The notes: generated from the sequence alone by a model not told the origin. A stretch of 64,000 nucleotides of DNA from Xanthomonas boreopolis (GCA_014654535.1 BNBA01000002.1:1-64000); one strand, 5' to 3'; shown: positions 1 through 9,201, counted from the first letter of the stretch. Made by a program: numbers and translations.

Positions 1-84
1 AAGAATCTTGCGGCTATTCTTGGAAAAGCCATAGAGCAACGCTGCTACGCCAATGAAGGCAAGGATAGGTGCAAGCCAATACAT
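1..84 (-). CDS. Small membrane protein, N-terminal 28 codons only (runs off the left edge)
   Basis: An ATG on the minus strand at 84 opens a reading frame with no stop to the window edge. A GGGGG ribosome-binding stretch lies a few bases upstream. The 28 visible residues begin MYWLAP and contain one hydrophobic helix (about residues 2-19) followed by a basic stretch (SKNSRK), typical of a membrane-anchored small protein with the N terminus outside or an uncleaved signal anchor. Codons are less GC-rich at third positions than in the neighbouring glycosidase genes. I do not recognise the family; the visible part is too short. Confidence 0.45.
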   Translation of the reverse strand, partial: MYWLAPILAFIGVAALLYGFSKNSRKIL

Positions 85-377
85 GAATCCCCCTGATCTG
101 TGTATGTGAGCCCTAACTACTATTCGATATCAAAACGGTGCGTATGCACGGTGCATAGCGCAGCAGTTTCCAAAGCCTTGCAGCTGGAGCCTCCAAGTCT
201 TTGTTGGTTTTCTCCCGAAACATGTCGCGTAATCCATGCGTGTAATCCCCCGTGGTTCGCCATGCGTGAGCGCACGAGGCGACGCTATCACCGGCGGGCG
301 TTGTTCACAAGCTCCGCCAGCGTCGGCTGGCGGCTCGAGGTAGAAGTGCGGAGATTGCCGGTGGCAGGGAATGGAAA
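85..377. other. Gene-free region with one hairpin
   Basis: No convincing coding sequence on either strand. A perfect 8-bp stem (CCGCCAGC/GCTGGCGG, 314-333) with loop GTCG lies 45-64 nt beyond the stop of the GH35 gene. It could end the long minus-strand operon, although no T-run follows. The left part (about 100-260) is less GC-rich than the rest of the window and shows no recognisable element. Confidence 0.4.
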
Positions 378-2222
378 CTAGTTTTCCGGAGCCGACCAGA
401 CCTGGTGCCGTAGCCCGCCGACGCGAGGTTCCGGCACGTCGTCCAGGTCGAACACGATCACCGTATTGCCGCCCTTGCGCTGCCATGGCGCCGGGAAGTA
501 GAGCGCGCGCTGCGGGCCGATGTTCCAGTGGCGGCCAAGGTTGTGGCCGTTGGCCCAGGCGAAGCCCTTGCCGAAGGCGCGCATGTCCAGGTAGGTGTCG
601 GCGGGAGTGGCGATCTTCAGCGTGCCGCGGTGGAAGGCGGGGCCTTCCACGTTGGCAGTGGTCCAGCCGCGGATTGCCCCGGGCGCGTCCATCGGCAGCG
701 GGAACGCCTGCCAGCCCTTGACCGGTTGGCCATCGAGGAACACCGGATCGACCAGGCCGGCGCGACCATCGGCCATGCGCGGGCCGTAGTTGATGCGGCC
801 GCCGTTCTCGACCAGCACCTCGAGGGTGTGCTGGCCGGGCGGGATGTCCACGTCCACCGTCGCCTGCTTCAGGCGGCGGTCGGCGCTGCCGGCGAGCTTG
901 CGATCGACGTAGACGCGCGCATAGTCGCGCACCTCGCCCAGGTACAGCGCACCCTTGCGCGGGCCGGTGAGGGTGGTGCGGTAGAGGATGTAGCCGTAGG
1001 CCTGGCCGTAGCGCTCCATCGGCTGGGGGTCGTCGCTGCGCGGCGAGGGCGCGGGCAGGTTGTCCCACAGCGAGGCGGATTCGCGCAGCGGCGTGGCCGG
1101 CAGGGCGGCGAAATGGATCGGCGCGGGCAGGGCCGGTGGCTGCATGCCGGTGGCGCGCGCGATGGCGTCGCGGAACAGCGCGAACTTCGGCGTCGGCCGG
1201 CCGGCTTCGTCGAGCACGGCGTCGTAGTCGTAGCTGGTGGTCTGCGGCGCGTAGTGGTCGTCGGGATTGCCCTGGAAGTTGGCGCCGTTCATGAAGCCGA
1301 AGCTGGTGCCGCCGACGAACATGTACAGGTTGGCGGAATGGCCCTGGCGCAGGATCCATTCGAACTCGCCGGCCTGTTGGGCGGCGTCGGTGCTGGCGTG
1401 CTTCTCGCCCCAGTGGTCGAACCAGCCGGCCCAGTACTCGCCGACCATCCGCGGTTGGCCGGGGCGGAACTTCGCCAGCTTCTCGAATGCGCTCCTGGCC
1501 TCGCCCGGCGCGAAGTTCACCACCGCCAGGGTGCCGGGCAGGGTGCCGTTGGCGAGCATGTCGGCGCCGTCGGAAGTGAACAGCAGCGCCTTGTCGAAGC
1601 CTGCGCGCACGAACAGCTCGCGGTTGGCCTGCATGTAGGCGTGGTCGTCGCCGTAGGAGCCGTACTCGTTCTCGACCTGCACGGCGATGATCGGGCCGCC
1701 GTTGCCGTTGAGCAGCGGGCGCACCTGGCCGGCGACGGCCTCGAGGTAGGCGCCGCTGGCGGCGAGGAAGCGCGGGTCCTGGCTGCGCACGCGCATGCCG
1801 GGTTCGGCGAACAGCCAGGCGGGATAGCCGCCGGCTTCCCATTCGGCGCAGGCGTAGGGGCCGGGGCGCAGGATCACGTTGAGGCCGAGCGCGGCAGCCT
1901 CGCGCACGAACGCGGCGACGTCGTTGTCGCCGCCGAAGTCGAACGTGCCCGGCCTGGGCTCGACCAGGTTCCAGAACACGTAGGTCTCGACCGTGTTGAG
2001 GCCGAGCGCGCGGGCCTTGAGCAGGCGGTCTTTCCAGTAGGCGCGGGGAATGCGCTGGAAGTGGATCGCGCCGGAGACGATCCGGTAGGGCTTGCCGCCG
2101 CGGGTGAAGTGGTCGCCGGTGGTGGAGAAGGCGGGCCAGGCATCGGCGCTCTGTGCGTTAACGAGGGTCGGCAGCGCAAGCGCGCAGGCGAGGGCGAATG
2201 AGGCGAGCGTTCTACGCGGCAT
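378..2222 (-). CDS. nixL: GH35 beta-galactosidase of the N-glycan cluster (NixL-like)
   Basis: Exported beta-galactosidase of family GH35, expected to remove terminal beta-galactose from N-glycan antennae (for example Lewis a type). The 614-residue product starts MPRRTL and has a Sec signal peptide ending near VNAQ (residue 24). The TIM barrel carries the acid/base in VENEYG (E186) and the nucleophile in GEYWAGW (E262). Later beta-sandwich domains reach the C terminus. The start at 2222 is chosen because the signal peptide begins there; the frame stays open upstream only through palindromic and tandem repeats. It is the last hydrolase of the minus-strand series GH29-GH18-GH20-GH2-GH3-GH125-GH92-GH35. 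The symbol rests on identical family order to X. campestris nixE-L, not on alignment. Confidence 0.88.
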   Translation of the reverse strand: MPRRTLASFALACALALPTLVNAQSADAWPAFSTTGDHFTRGGKPYRIVSGAIHFQRIPRAYWKDRLLKARALGLNTVETYVFWNLVEPRPGTFDFGGDNDVAAFVREAAALGLNVILRPGPYACAEWEAGGYPAWLFAEPGMRVRSQDPRFLAASGAYLEAVAGQVRPLLNGNGGPIIAVQVENEYGSYGDDHAYMQANRELFVRAGFDKALLFTSDGADMLANGTLPGTLAVVNFAPGEARSAFEKLAKFRPGQPRMVGEYWAGWFDHWGEKHASTDAAQQAGEFEWILRQGHSANLYMFVGGTSFGFMNGANFQGNPDDHYAPQTTSYDYDAVLDEAGRPTPKFALFRDAIARATGMQPPALPAPIHFAALPATPLRESASLWDNLPAPSPRSDDPQPMERYGQAYGYILYRTTLTGPRKGALYLGEVRDYARVYVDRKLAGSADRRLKQATVDVDIPPGQHTLEVLVENGGRINYGPRMADGRAGLVDPVFLDGQPVKGWQAFPLPMDAPGAIRGWTTANVEGPAFHRGTLKIATPADTYLDMRAFGKGFAWANGHNLGRHWNIGPQRALYFPAPWQRKGGNTVIVFDLDDVPEPRVGGLRHQVWSAPEN

Positions 2223-2253
2223 TGCGATGTCCGGTGTCAGGATTGAGCGAAGC

Positions 2254-2330
2254 GCCCTCATCCGGCCCTGCGGGCCACCTTCTCCCGCAAGCGGGAGAAG
2301 GGATAGGCAAAGCCCGCTTGCGGGAGAAGG
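2254..2330. repeat. Palindromic intergenic repeat (CCCTCATCC / TTCTCCCGC type)
   Basis: Between the GH92 and GH35 genes: GCCCTCATCCGGCC, then TTCTCCCGC-AAGC-GGGAGAAG, then a second CCCGC-TTGC-GGGAGAAGG. It shares words with the elements at 4884-5019 and 9194-9324. Its CATCC provides an in-frame ATG (MRALRS) upstream of the chosen GH35 start, probably not the main start. Confidence 0.7.
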
Positions 2331-2377
2331 AGTGGGCGAGACAGGCATGCGGAGTGGGGATGCGGCAGCATGTTGAA

Positions 2378-2498
2378 GTCCTGAGTCCTGAGTCCTGAGT
2401 CCTGAGTCCTGAGTCCTGAGTCCTGAGTCCCGAGTCATCAGTCATCAGTCATCAGTCATCAGTCATCAGTCATCAGTCCTCGATCCTCGATCCTCGAT
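2378..2498. repeat. Three successive heptanucleotide tandem arrays
   Basis: Seven GTCCTGA units (2378-2426), one variant GTCCCGA (2427-2433) and six GTCATCA units (2434-2475), followed by about three CTCGATC-phase units (2476-2498). All arrays share a 7-bp period and are in phase with each other. They lie in the 288-bp gap between GH92 and GH35, so slippage could alter operon spacing or message structure there. Confidence 0.9.
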
Positions 2499-2510
2499 GC
2501 TTGGTCCCGG

Positions 2511-4850
2511 CTACACGAACGACGGCGGCAGGTCTTGCTTGCGCGAGCCGAATGCGGGATTGGGCTTGGGCCCCATCTCGAACTCCAGCGTGCCGCCGGC
2601 GGCGATGTCGGCATGGCGCAGCCAGGCGCGGGTCAACGGCTGGCCGTTCCAGCGCAGCGATTGCACGTAGACGTTCTCGGCGCCGTTGCCGCGGGCGACG
2701 ATGCGCAGCTTGTGGCCGCCGCCGACGTCGAGTTCGGCGGCGTCGAACAACGGACTGCCGACGACGTAGTTGCCGCTGACCGGATCGACGGCGTACAGGC
2801 CCAGGGCGCTGAGCACGAACCAGGCGCTCATCTGCCCGCAGTCCTCGTTGCCGGACAGGCCGTTGCGCGCGTCGTGGTATTGCTCGCGCAGCAGCCGGCG
2901 CACCATCGCCTGGGTCTTGTACGGCTGCCCGGCATAGGCATAGAGGTAGGCGACGTGGTGGCTCGGCTCGTTGCCGTGCGCGTACTGGCCGACCATGCCG
3001 TCGATGTCCGGCGGCGCGTCGGCGGGCAGTTCGGAACTGGTGGCGAACAGCTCGTCGAGCTTGGCGACGAAGCCGTCGCGGCCGCCGAACAGTTCCATGT
3101 AGCCGTACAGGTCGTGCTGGTTGAGGAAGGTGGCCTGCCAGGCGTTGGACTCGGTGAAGTCGCGCCATCGTTTCGCGTGGCCCATCGCGCGCGGGTCGAA
3201 CGGCGCCGCCCAGCGGCCATCCTCCAGGCGCGGCTGCACGAAGCCGCTGTCGCGGTTGAACACGTTGCGGTAGTTGCGCGAGCGCTGCAGCAGCGTGCGG
3301 TAGGCGTCCTCGTCGCCGGCGGCGCGCGCCAGGTGCGCGCAGGCCCAGTCGTCGTAGGCGTACTCGAGCGTGCGGCTGACCGCCTCGTCGACCTTGTCGC
3401 TGGGGATGTAGCCGAGCCGGCGGTAGTACGGCAGGCCATGGAAATCGTCCTCCATGGCGCGCTTGCGGTACAGCGGCCAGGCCGCGGCGAAGTCGATCCC
3501 GGCGAAACCCTTGGCATGCGCTTCGGCCAGCACGACGGCGGAGTGGTAGCCGATCATGCAGCCGGTCTCCACGCCCTGCAGCGGCCAGATGCCGACGCCG
3601 TCCGGGCATTCGGCGGCACCGCGCACCAGGCATTGCGCCAGGTCCGGCACGCGCTCGGGCTGGACCAGCGTCAGCAGCGGATGCAGGGCGCGGTAGGTGT
3701 CCCACAGCGAATAGGTGCTGTAGTTGTGCTGGCCCTCCGGCAGCGCGTGCACCTGCAGGTCCATGCCGCGGTAGCGGCCGTCCACGTCGCTGAACAGCGT
3801 CGGCGCCAGCAGCGCGTGGTAGAGGCCGGTGTAGAAGATGCGGCGCTGCGCGTCGTCGCCGGTGTCGATGCGCACGCGGCCGAGTTCCTTCTCCCAGGCG
3901 GCGACCGCCTCGGCGTGCACGCGCGCGAAGTCGAAGTCGGGCAGCTCGGCGTCGAGGTTGGCCAGCGCGTTCTCGGCGCTGACCGCGGAGATGCCGACCT
4001 TGACCAGCAGCGGCGCGTCGCCGGCGTCCGGATAGTGCAGGGCGAGCTTGAGCTTGCTGCCGTCGGCCTGGCGCGCGTCGCCGGCGAGCGGCTGGTCGCC
4101 GCTGTAGAGCTGCGCCTGCGCGAACGGGCGCGACAGGCGCATCGCGAAGAAGACGTAGCGGCCCTTGGCCCACTGCCAGACGCGGCGGCCGCCGGCGACG
4201 GTGCGGTCGTCCACCACGCGCAGTTGCGCCTCGGTGACCCGGGTCGGCGTGGACGGGTTGTCCTGCATGCCGTGGGCGAAGTCGACCAGCAGGTGCGCGG
4301 GCCGGCCCTTCGGGAAGTGGTAGCGGTGCAGGCCGGCGCGCGCGGTGGCGGTCAGCTCGGCATGGATGTTGGACTCCAGGCGCACGCGGTAGTAGCCGGG
4401 CGAGGCGGCCTCGTCGGCGTGGTCGTAGCGTTGGCGGTAGCCGGCGTCGGGATTGTCGAGCGGGCCGGGCGCCAGCCTGACTTCACCGATCGCGGGCACG
4501 ACCAGCACGTCGAGCATGTCGCCGATGCCGGTGCCGGACAGGTGCGTGTGCGAGAAGCCCATGATCGAGCCGTCGGACTCGTGGTAGCCGCTGCATGCGT
4601 CCCATACCGCGTTGTAGGTGTCCGGGCTCAGCTGGACCATGCCGAACGGCAGCGTCGCGCCGGGGAAGGTATGGCCGTGCCCGCCGGTGCCGATGAACAC
4701 GTCGACGTGGCGAGTGAGATTGGCCTTGGCGCGCGCGTCGGCCGGCATGGCGTAGCGGCCAGCGCGCGCGAGCGCGGTGCCGGCCAGGCCGGTGCCGCCG
4801 AACAGGGCCAGGGCGATGGCGCCCTGCAGGAAGCCGCGTCGTGTTGCCAT
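2511..4850 (-). CDS. nixK: GH92 alpha-mannosidase, Tat-exported (NixK-like)
   Basis: Calcium-dependent inverting alpha-mannosidase of family GH92. The X. campestris counterpart removes the alpha-1,3-mannose of the plant N-glycan core, a prerequisite for the later xylosidase and alpha-1,6-mannosidase steps. The 779-residue protein starts MATRRGFLQ, a twin-arginine signal, with cleavage near ALARA. Family hallmarks are the N-terminal GTGGHGHTFPGATLPFGM stretch and the C-terminal SGNEDCGQMSAW motif holding the catalytic Glu. The start at 4850 gives a compact Tat signal; longer in-frame extensions run through a repeat. It lies 173 nt downstream of the GH125 gene, with repeats in the gap. Confidence 0.9.
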   Translation of the reverse strand: MATRRGFLQGAIALALFGGTGLAGTALARAGRYAMPADARAKANLTRHVDVFIGTGGHGHTFPGATLPFGMVQLSPDTYNAVWDACSGYHESDGSIMGFSHTHLSGTGIGDMLDVLVVPAIGEVRLAPGPLDNPDAGYRQRYDHADEAASPGYYRVRLESNIHAELTATARAGLHRYHFPKGRPAHLLVDFAHGMQDNPSTPTRVTEAQLRVVDDRTVAGGRRVWQWAKGRYVFFAMRLSRPFAQAQLYSGDQPLAGDARQADGSKLKLALHYPDAGDAPLLVKVGISAVSAENALANLDAELPDFDFARVHAEAVAAWEKELGRVRIDTGDDAQRRIFYTGLYHALLAPTLFSDVDGRYRGMDLQVHALPEGQHNYSTYSLWDTYRALHPLLTLVQPERVPDLAQCLVRGAAECPDGVGIWPLQGVETGCMIGYHSAVVLAEAHAKGFAGIDFAAAWPLYRKRAMEDDFHGLPYYRRLGYIPSDKVDEAVSRTLEYAYDDWACAHLARAAGDEDAYRTLLQRSRNYRNVFNRDSGFVQPRLEDGRWAAPFDPRAMGHAKRWRDFTESNAWQATFLNQHDLYGYMELFGGRDGFVAKLDELFATSSELPADAPPDIDGMVGQYAHGNEPSHHVAYLYAYAGQPYKTQAMVRRLLREQYHDARNGLSGNEDCGQMSAWFVLSALGLYAVDPVSGNYVVGSPLFDAAELDVGGGHKLRIVARGNGAENVYVQSLRWNGQPLTRAWLRHADIAAGGTLEFEMGPKPNPAFGSRKQDLPPSFV

Positions 4851-4883
4851 TGGGTGTACTCCGTCGTTCGGTGAAGGCGAGGA

Positions 4884-5019
4884 CCTTCCTTCTCCTTTGG
4901 GGAGAAGGTGCCCCGCAGGGGCGGATGAGGGTTCGGGCGAAGCCGCGTGCAGTCGGAACATCGCAGGGCTTCGCTCCGTACCCTCACCCCAACCCTTCTC
5001 CCAGCGGGAGAGGGGTTGG
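4884..5019. repeat. Palindromic intergenic repeats between GH125 and GH92
   Basis: Two elements face each other. At 4884-4931, CCTTCTCCTTTGGGGAGAAGG is followed by GGGCGGATGAGGG, the same terminal word as the element at 9194-9324. At 4981-5019, CCCTCACCCCAACCCTTCTCC is followed by a GGGAGAGGGG arm. They occupy most of the gap and may form stable hairpins in the polycistronic RNA. Confidence 0.7.
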
Positions 5020-5023
5020 ATGC

Positions 5024-6511
5024 TCAGCTTTTCAGCAGGTGCGGCTTGCGCTGCGCCAGGTCGACGACCAGTTCGCCGAACAGGGTGTTGGCCCAGGCGA
5101 ACCAGTCGCGGGTGAATTTGCCCGGGTCGTCCTTGTCGAACGCCTCGTGCATGAAGCCGGTGCCGGCGTGGGTGGTCTTGAGCCAGTGCAGGCACTGGCG
5201 GATCTGCGCGTCGTCGTCGCTGGCGAGCGCGTACTGCACGATCGCCATCGGCCAGATCGTGCCCAGGCCGCTATGCGGGCTGCCGACGCCTTCGGCCGCG
5301 CGGCCGCGGCTGAAGTACGGGTTGCGCTCGCTCCAGGCCAGTGCGCGGGTGCGCAGGAACACCGGATCGTCGCGCTCGCAGCAGCCGAGGTAGGCGAGGC
5401 TGAGCAGGCCGGGCGCGTTGGCATCGTCGATGAACAGCTGGTTGCCATAGCCGTCCACCTCGTAGGCCCAGAACGGCTGGCCGTCGGCATCGCGCATCTG
5501 GCCGAACGCGCGGGTGGCCTTCTCGACCTCGTCGGCGAACGCGCGGCAGTCCGCCGCGAAAGCGGCGTCGCGATGGATCGCCTCGCTCATCGCCGCCAGC
5601 TGCCGCAACGAGGCCACCGCGAACAGGTTGGCCGGCACGAACAGCGGGTACACGCAGGCATCGTCGGAGGGGCGGAACATCGAGTGGATCATGCCGTTGG
5701 GCCGGGTCGGCTGGCCGTAGCCCTCCAGCACCAGCGTCTCGGTGGCCAGGGGCGAGGGCCGCTGGAACGTGTAGGGGCCGCGGTCGTGCATGCGCTGCTG
5801 TTCGCGGAAGGTGCGCACCACCACGCGCATCGCCTCGCGCCAGTCGTCGTCGAACGGCGCGGTGTCGCCGCTGGCGCGCCAGTACTCGTGGGCGATCCGG
5901 ATCGGATAGCACAACGAATCCACTTCCCACTTGCGCTCGCCGACGCCGGGCTTCATCTCGGTGATGTCGTCGACCGACCACTTCAGGCGCGCGGTCGTGC
6001 CGTCGGGCAGGAAGGCGTTGGCGTAGGGATCGAGGCGGATGCACGCCGCCTGGCGCTGGATCAGGCCATGGAACATCCGGCGCAACGCCGGGTCCTGCCT
6101 GGCCAGCGGCACGTAGGGATGCACCTGCGCGGAGGAATCGCGCAGCCACATCGCGTGGATGTCGCCGGTGATGACGAAAGTGTCAGGCTTGCCGTTGCGC
6201 GTGCCGGTCTCGACGGTGGTGTCGAGCGTGTTGGGATAGCAGTTCTCGAACAGCCAGGCCAGTTCCGGATCGCCGATCTTCGCCTTGACCTGCTGCAGGT
6301 GCCGTTCGACCGCGGCGCTGACGAAGCGGCGCTGCGACTTCGGCGGGCGCTTGCTGGCGAACGTGCGGTCGCCGGCCGCCGCGACGGCGAAGCCGGGCAG
6401 GGTGCCGGCGAGCAGGCCGGTGGCGGTCGCGCGCAGGAGGTCGCGACGGGTGGCGGAGAAGCCGGGACCCGGGCGCAGCCGGCGGGCGGATGGCGAATCG
6501 GTGTCTGGCAT
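5024..6511 (-). CDS. nixJ: GH125 exo-alpha-1,6-mannosidase, Tat-exported (NixJ-like)
   Basis: Metal-independent alpha-mannosidase of family GH125, which in X. campestris removes the core alpha-1,6-mannose after the GH92 and GH3 enzymes have acted. The 495-residue product starts MPDTDSPSARR. It has a twin-arginine motif TRRDLLR at about residues 21-27, a hydrophobic stretch and a cleavage region near AVAAA. The (alpha/alpha)6 barrel shows family-typical TGDIHAMWLRDSSAQV, DDITEM, EVDSLCYPI and DDANAPGLLSL segments. The ATG at 6511 is the one that includes the whole Tat signal. Both mannosidases of the cluster carry Tat rather than Sec signals, unlike their neighbours. The gene is 62 nt downstream of the GH3 gene. 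Confidence 0.9.
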   Translation of the reverse strand: MPDTDSPSARRLRPGPGFSATRRDLLRATATGLLAGTLPGFAVAAAGDRTFASKRPPKSQRRFVSAAVERHLQQVKAKIGDPELAWLFENCYPNTLDTTVETGTRNGKPDTFVITGDIHAMWLRDSSAQVHPYVPLARQDPALRRMFHGLIQRQAACIRLDPYANAFLPDGTTARLKWSVDDITEMKPGVGERKWEVDSLCYPIRIAHEYWRASGDTAPFDDDWREAMRVVVRTFREQQRMHDRGPYTFQRPSPLATETLVLEGYGQPTRPNGMIHSMFRPSDDACVYPLFVPANLFAVASLRQLAAMSEAIHRDAAFAADCRAFADEVEKATRAFGQMRDADGQPFWAYEVDGYGNQLFIDDANAPGLLSLAYLGCCERDDPVFLRTRALAWSERNPYFSRGRAAEGVGSPHSGLGTIWPMAIVQYALASDDDAQIRQCLHWLKTTHAGTGFMHEAFDKDDPGKFTRDWFAWANTLFGELVVDLAQRKPHLLKS

Positions 6512-6573
6512 GGAACAGGCTCCAATGGGGATCAATGCAAGAAGACGGCTTTCCCGGGTCCCGGGCCCCGGCT

Positions 6574-9201
6574 TCACTTCGGCAGCGGCGCGCGGCCCTC
6601 GATCGAGAACGTGGCCGCCACGCCCGCCGCGCCGGTGCCGGGCTGGCCGCCGCCCACGAACACGCGGTAGTCGCCGGGCTCGACCGCGCGGGTACCGGCG
6701 CGATCGACGTCGCTGAGCCGGCGTGGGTCGAGCGCGAACGTCAGTTCGCGCGATTCGCCGGGCTGCAGGGTCACGCGCCGGAAACCGACCAGGGCGCGCA
6801 GCGGCGACTGCGGGCGCCTGGGATACTCGAGGTACACCTGCACCACTTCGTCGCCGGCGCGCGTGCCGGTGTTGCGCACGCGGGCGGAGACGGTCAGCGT
6901 GTCGCCGGCCTTCAGCGTGGAGGCGGACAGGCGCGGCGCGTCGTAGCCGAACCGGGTGTAGCTCAGGCCGTAGCCGAACGGATACAGCGGCGTGCCGGTG
7001 AAGTAGCGGTAGGTGCGGCCCTTCATGTCGTAGCTGACGTAGGGCGGCAGGTCCTTGGTCGAGCGGTAGAAGGTCACCGGCAGGCGCCCGCCCGGATTGA
7101 CGTCGCCGGCCAATGCCTGCGCGATCGCGGTGCCGCCGGACTGGCCCGGATACCATGCCGCGAGGATCGCGTCGGCATGTTGCTGGGCCCAGTTCAGCGC
7201 CACCGCGCTGCCGCTCATCAGCACCACCACGAGCGGCTTGCCGGCGGCCTTGGCGCGCGCGAGCAGGGCTTCCTGCGCGGCCGGCAGCCCGATCGCGTTG
7301 CGGTCGCCGCCGTCGAAGCCGGGCACGTCGACCTTCAGTTCCTCGCCTTCCACGTCGGGCGAGAGGCCGACGAAGGCGACCACCGCATCGGCTTGCGCCA
7401 CCGCGCGCTCGGCCTCGGCCAGCTGCGCCTCGGCGGGCGCGAGCCATTCCAGGCGCAGGCCCTGGTCCTGGCCGCGGTGCTCGATCTCCAGGCGGATGCG
7501 GCGCGGGCGCGCGTCGTCGAAATGCAGCGTGGCCTCGACGTTGCGGCCGTCGGCATTGTGCACGCCGGCGGCGATGCGCCTGTCCTCGGCGTTGCCGGCG
7601 ATCACCAACGCATCGTCGACGTACAGGCGCACCGGATCGTGGCCGGCGCAATCGAAGCAGCGCGCCACGCGCACCGCCAGCGTGTAGTCGCCCGGGCCGG
7701 GCGGCAGCAGCTCGCCGGTCCAGCGCACCGAATAGCGGTCCGCCGGCACGCCCTCGGCCGGTGCGACGCGGTCCCAGTTGAAGCCGACCACGCGGTCCTG
7801 CCGCACCGTGCGCGGCGTGCCGGCCAGGTCCAGGTTGTCGAAGTACTCGCCCTTCAGGCCCGGCTTGCCGTCGCTGCGCAGCGCGGTTTCCGGGATCGTG
7901 CCGGGCACGCCGGCCGCGAGCGGCGCGCCCTGCGCGTAGCGCACCTTGTCGGCGCCGAAGCGCGCGCGCAGGCCGAGCAGCGGCGTCACCGGCTCGCGCG
8001 AAGTGCCCTGGTAGTTGGCTTCGAGCGCCGCCAGCGCATCGGCGTTCGGACCGAGCACGGCGAGGGTGGTGCCCGGCTTCAGCGGCAGCGTGCCGGCGTC
8101 GTTCTTCAGCAGCACCAGCGACTGCACCGCGGCCTGCAGGGCGAGCCGGCGATGCGCGGGGCTGTCGATGTCCTTCGTGCCGAGGCGGGCATATGGATCG
8201 CGCCCGGGCGTATCCAGCTCGCCGAGCCGGTAGCGCGCGGCGAACAGGCGCACCAGCGACCGGTCGAGCAGTGCCTCCTCGACCTCGCCGCGCTCGATCG
8301 CCTTGCCGAGTTCGCGATAGGCGTAGCCGCAGTTGAGGTCGTGGCCGGCCTTGAGCGCCGCGGCCGAGGAGCCGGCGTTGTCGGGGCGGAAGTAGTGGAA
8401 CTGGGTCATGTCGTCGACCGCGTCGCAGTCGGACACGACGAAGCCCTTGAAGCCCCAGTCGCCGCGCAGCCGTCCATCGAGCAGCGATCCGGACGCGCAC
8501 GCCGGCGTGCCGTGCAGCGAGTTGTAGGCGCACATCACCGAACCGGCCTGGCCCTCGACCAGCGCGGCGCGGAACGCCGGCGTGTAGGTCGCCTCCAGGT
8601 CGTGCGGCGAGACGTCCACGTCGAAGCCGTGGCGGCCGGGTTCCGGGCCGCTGTGCACGGCCAGGTGCTTGGGCGTGGCGATCGTGCGCGGGTGGCGCGG
8701 GTCGTCGCCCTGCAGGCCGCGGATGAAGCCGATGGCGAGCTGGCCGGTGAGGTAGGGATCCTCGCCGTAGGTCTCCATGCCGCGGCCCCAGCGCGGGTCG
8801 CGGAAGATGTTGATGTTGGGCGACCAGAGGGTCAGGCCGGCGTAGCGCGGGTGGTCCTTGCCGGGGCCGCCGGCGAGGTTGAACTTGGCGCGCGCCTCGG
8901 TCGAGGTCGCGGTGCCGACCTGCTGCAGCAGGTCGGCGTTCCAGGTGGCCGCCAGGCCGATCGCCTGCGGGAACACGGTGGCGTAGCCGTTGCGGGCGAT
9001 GCCGTGCAGGCCTTCGCTCCACCACTCGTAGGCGGGAATGCCCAGGCGCGGGATCGCCGGGGCGTCGTTCATCGCCTGGGCGATCTTTTCCTCGCGGGTC
9101 ATCCTGGCGACCAGCGCGGCGGCCTTGTCCTCGGCCTCGTCGGCGTGTGCGAGGCCAGGCAGGGTGCACAGGGTGAGGGTTGCGGCGAGCAGGGCCCTCA
9201 T
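6574..9201 (-). CDS. nixI: GH3 beta-xylosidase/glucosidase with PA14 insert (NixI-like)
   Basis: Periplasmic GH3 enzyme. The X. campestris counterpart NixI cleaves the plant-specific core beta-1,2-xylose. The 875-residue protein starts MRALLAATL with a Sec signal ending near AHADE. The first barrel domain carries the nucleophile in VVSDCDAV (D258) and the family motifs YGEDPYLTG and TPKHLAVHSGPE. A PA14 domain (roughly residues 445-590, GLKGEYFDNLDL onward) is inserted in the second domain, and a fibronectin-like C-terminal domain follows. The start codon and first codons (ATG AGG GCC) lie inside the left terminal repeat of the 131-bp palindromic element at 9194-9324. Specificity toward xylose is inferred from cluster position and the xylosidase-like SDCDA motif. 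Confidence 0.88.
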   Translation of the reverse strand: MRALLAATLTLCTLPGLAHADEAEDKAAALVARMTREEKIAQAMNDAPAIPRLGIPAYEWWSEGLHGIARNGYATVFPQAIGLAATWNADLLQQVGTATSTEARAKFNLAGGPGKDHPRYAGLTLWSPNINIFRDPRWGRGMETYGEDPYLTGQLAIGFIRGLQGDDPRHPRTIATPKHLAVHSGPEPGRHGFDVDVSPHDLEATYTPAFRAALVEGQAGSVMCAYNSLHGTPACASGSLLDGRLRGDWGFKGFVVSDCDAVDDMTQFHYFRPDNAGSSAAALKAGHDLNCGYAYRELGKAIERGEVEEALLDRSLVRLFAARYRLGELDTPGRDPYARLGTKDIDSPAHRRLALQAAVQSLVLLKNDAGTLPLKPGTTLAVLGPNADALAALEANYQGTSREPVTPLLGLRARFGADKVRYAQGAPLAAGVPGTIPETALRSDGKPGLKGEYFDNLDLAGTPRTVRQDRVVGFNWDRVAPAEGVPADRYSVRWTGELLPPGPGDYTLAVRVARCFDCAGHDPVRLYVDDALVIAGNAEDRRIAAGVHNADGRNVEATLHFDDARPRRIRLEIEHRGQDQGLRLEWLAPAEAQLAEAERAVAQADAVVAFVGLSPDVEGEELKVDVPGFDGGDRNAIGLPAAQEALLARAKAAGKPLVVVLMSGSAVALNWAQQHADAILAAWYPGQSGGTAIAQALAGDVNPGGRLPVTFYRSTKDLPPYVSYDMKGRTYRYFTGTPLYPFGYGLSYTRFGYDAPRLSASTLKAGDTLTVSARVRNTGTRAGDEVVQVYLEYPRRPQSPLRALVGFRRVTLQPGESRELTFALDPRRLSDVDRAGTRAVEPGDYRVFVGGGQPGTGAAGVAATFSIEGRAPLPK

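Noticed and set aside
528..2201. Large plus-strand frames opposite the glycosidase genes (for example 528-2201, 2535-4874, 6490-9552)
   Set aside because: Low-complexity Val/Ala/Gly/His/Arg-rich translations without motifs, typical antisense shadows of high-GC genes.
2378..2498. Possible CRISPR array
   Set aside because: Units are 7 bp and contiguous with no spacers; no cas genes nearby.
5024..9169. Very long frame (1381 codons) fusing GH125 with an upstream protein
   Set aside because: Only the part from 6511 encodes GH125; the rest is the out-of-frame shadow of the GH3 gene in high-GC DNA.
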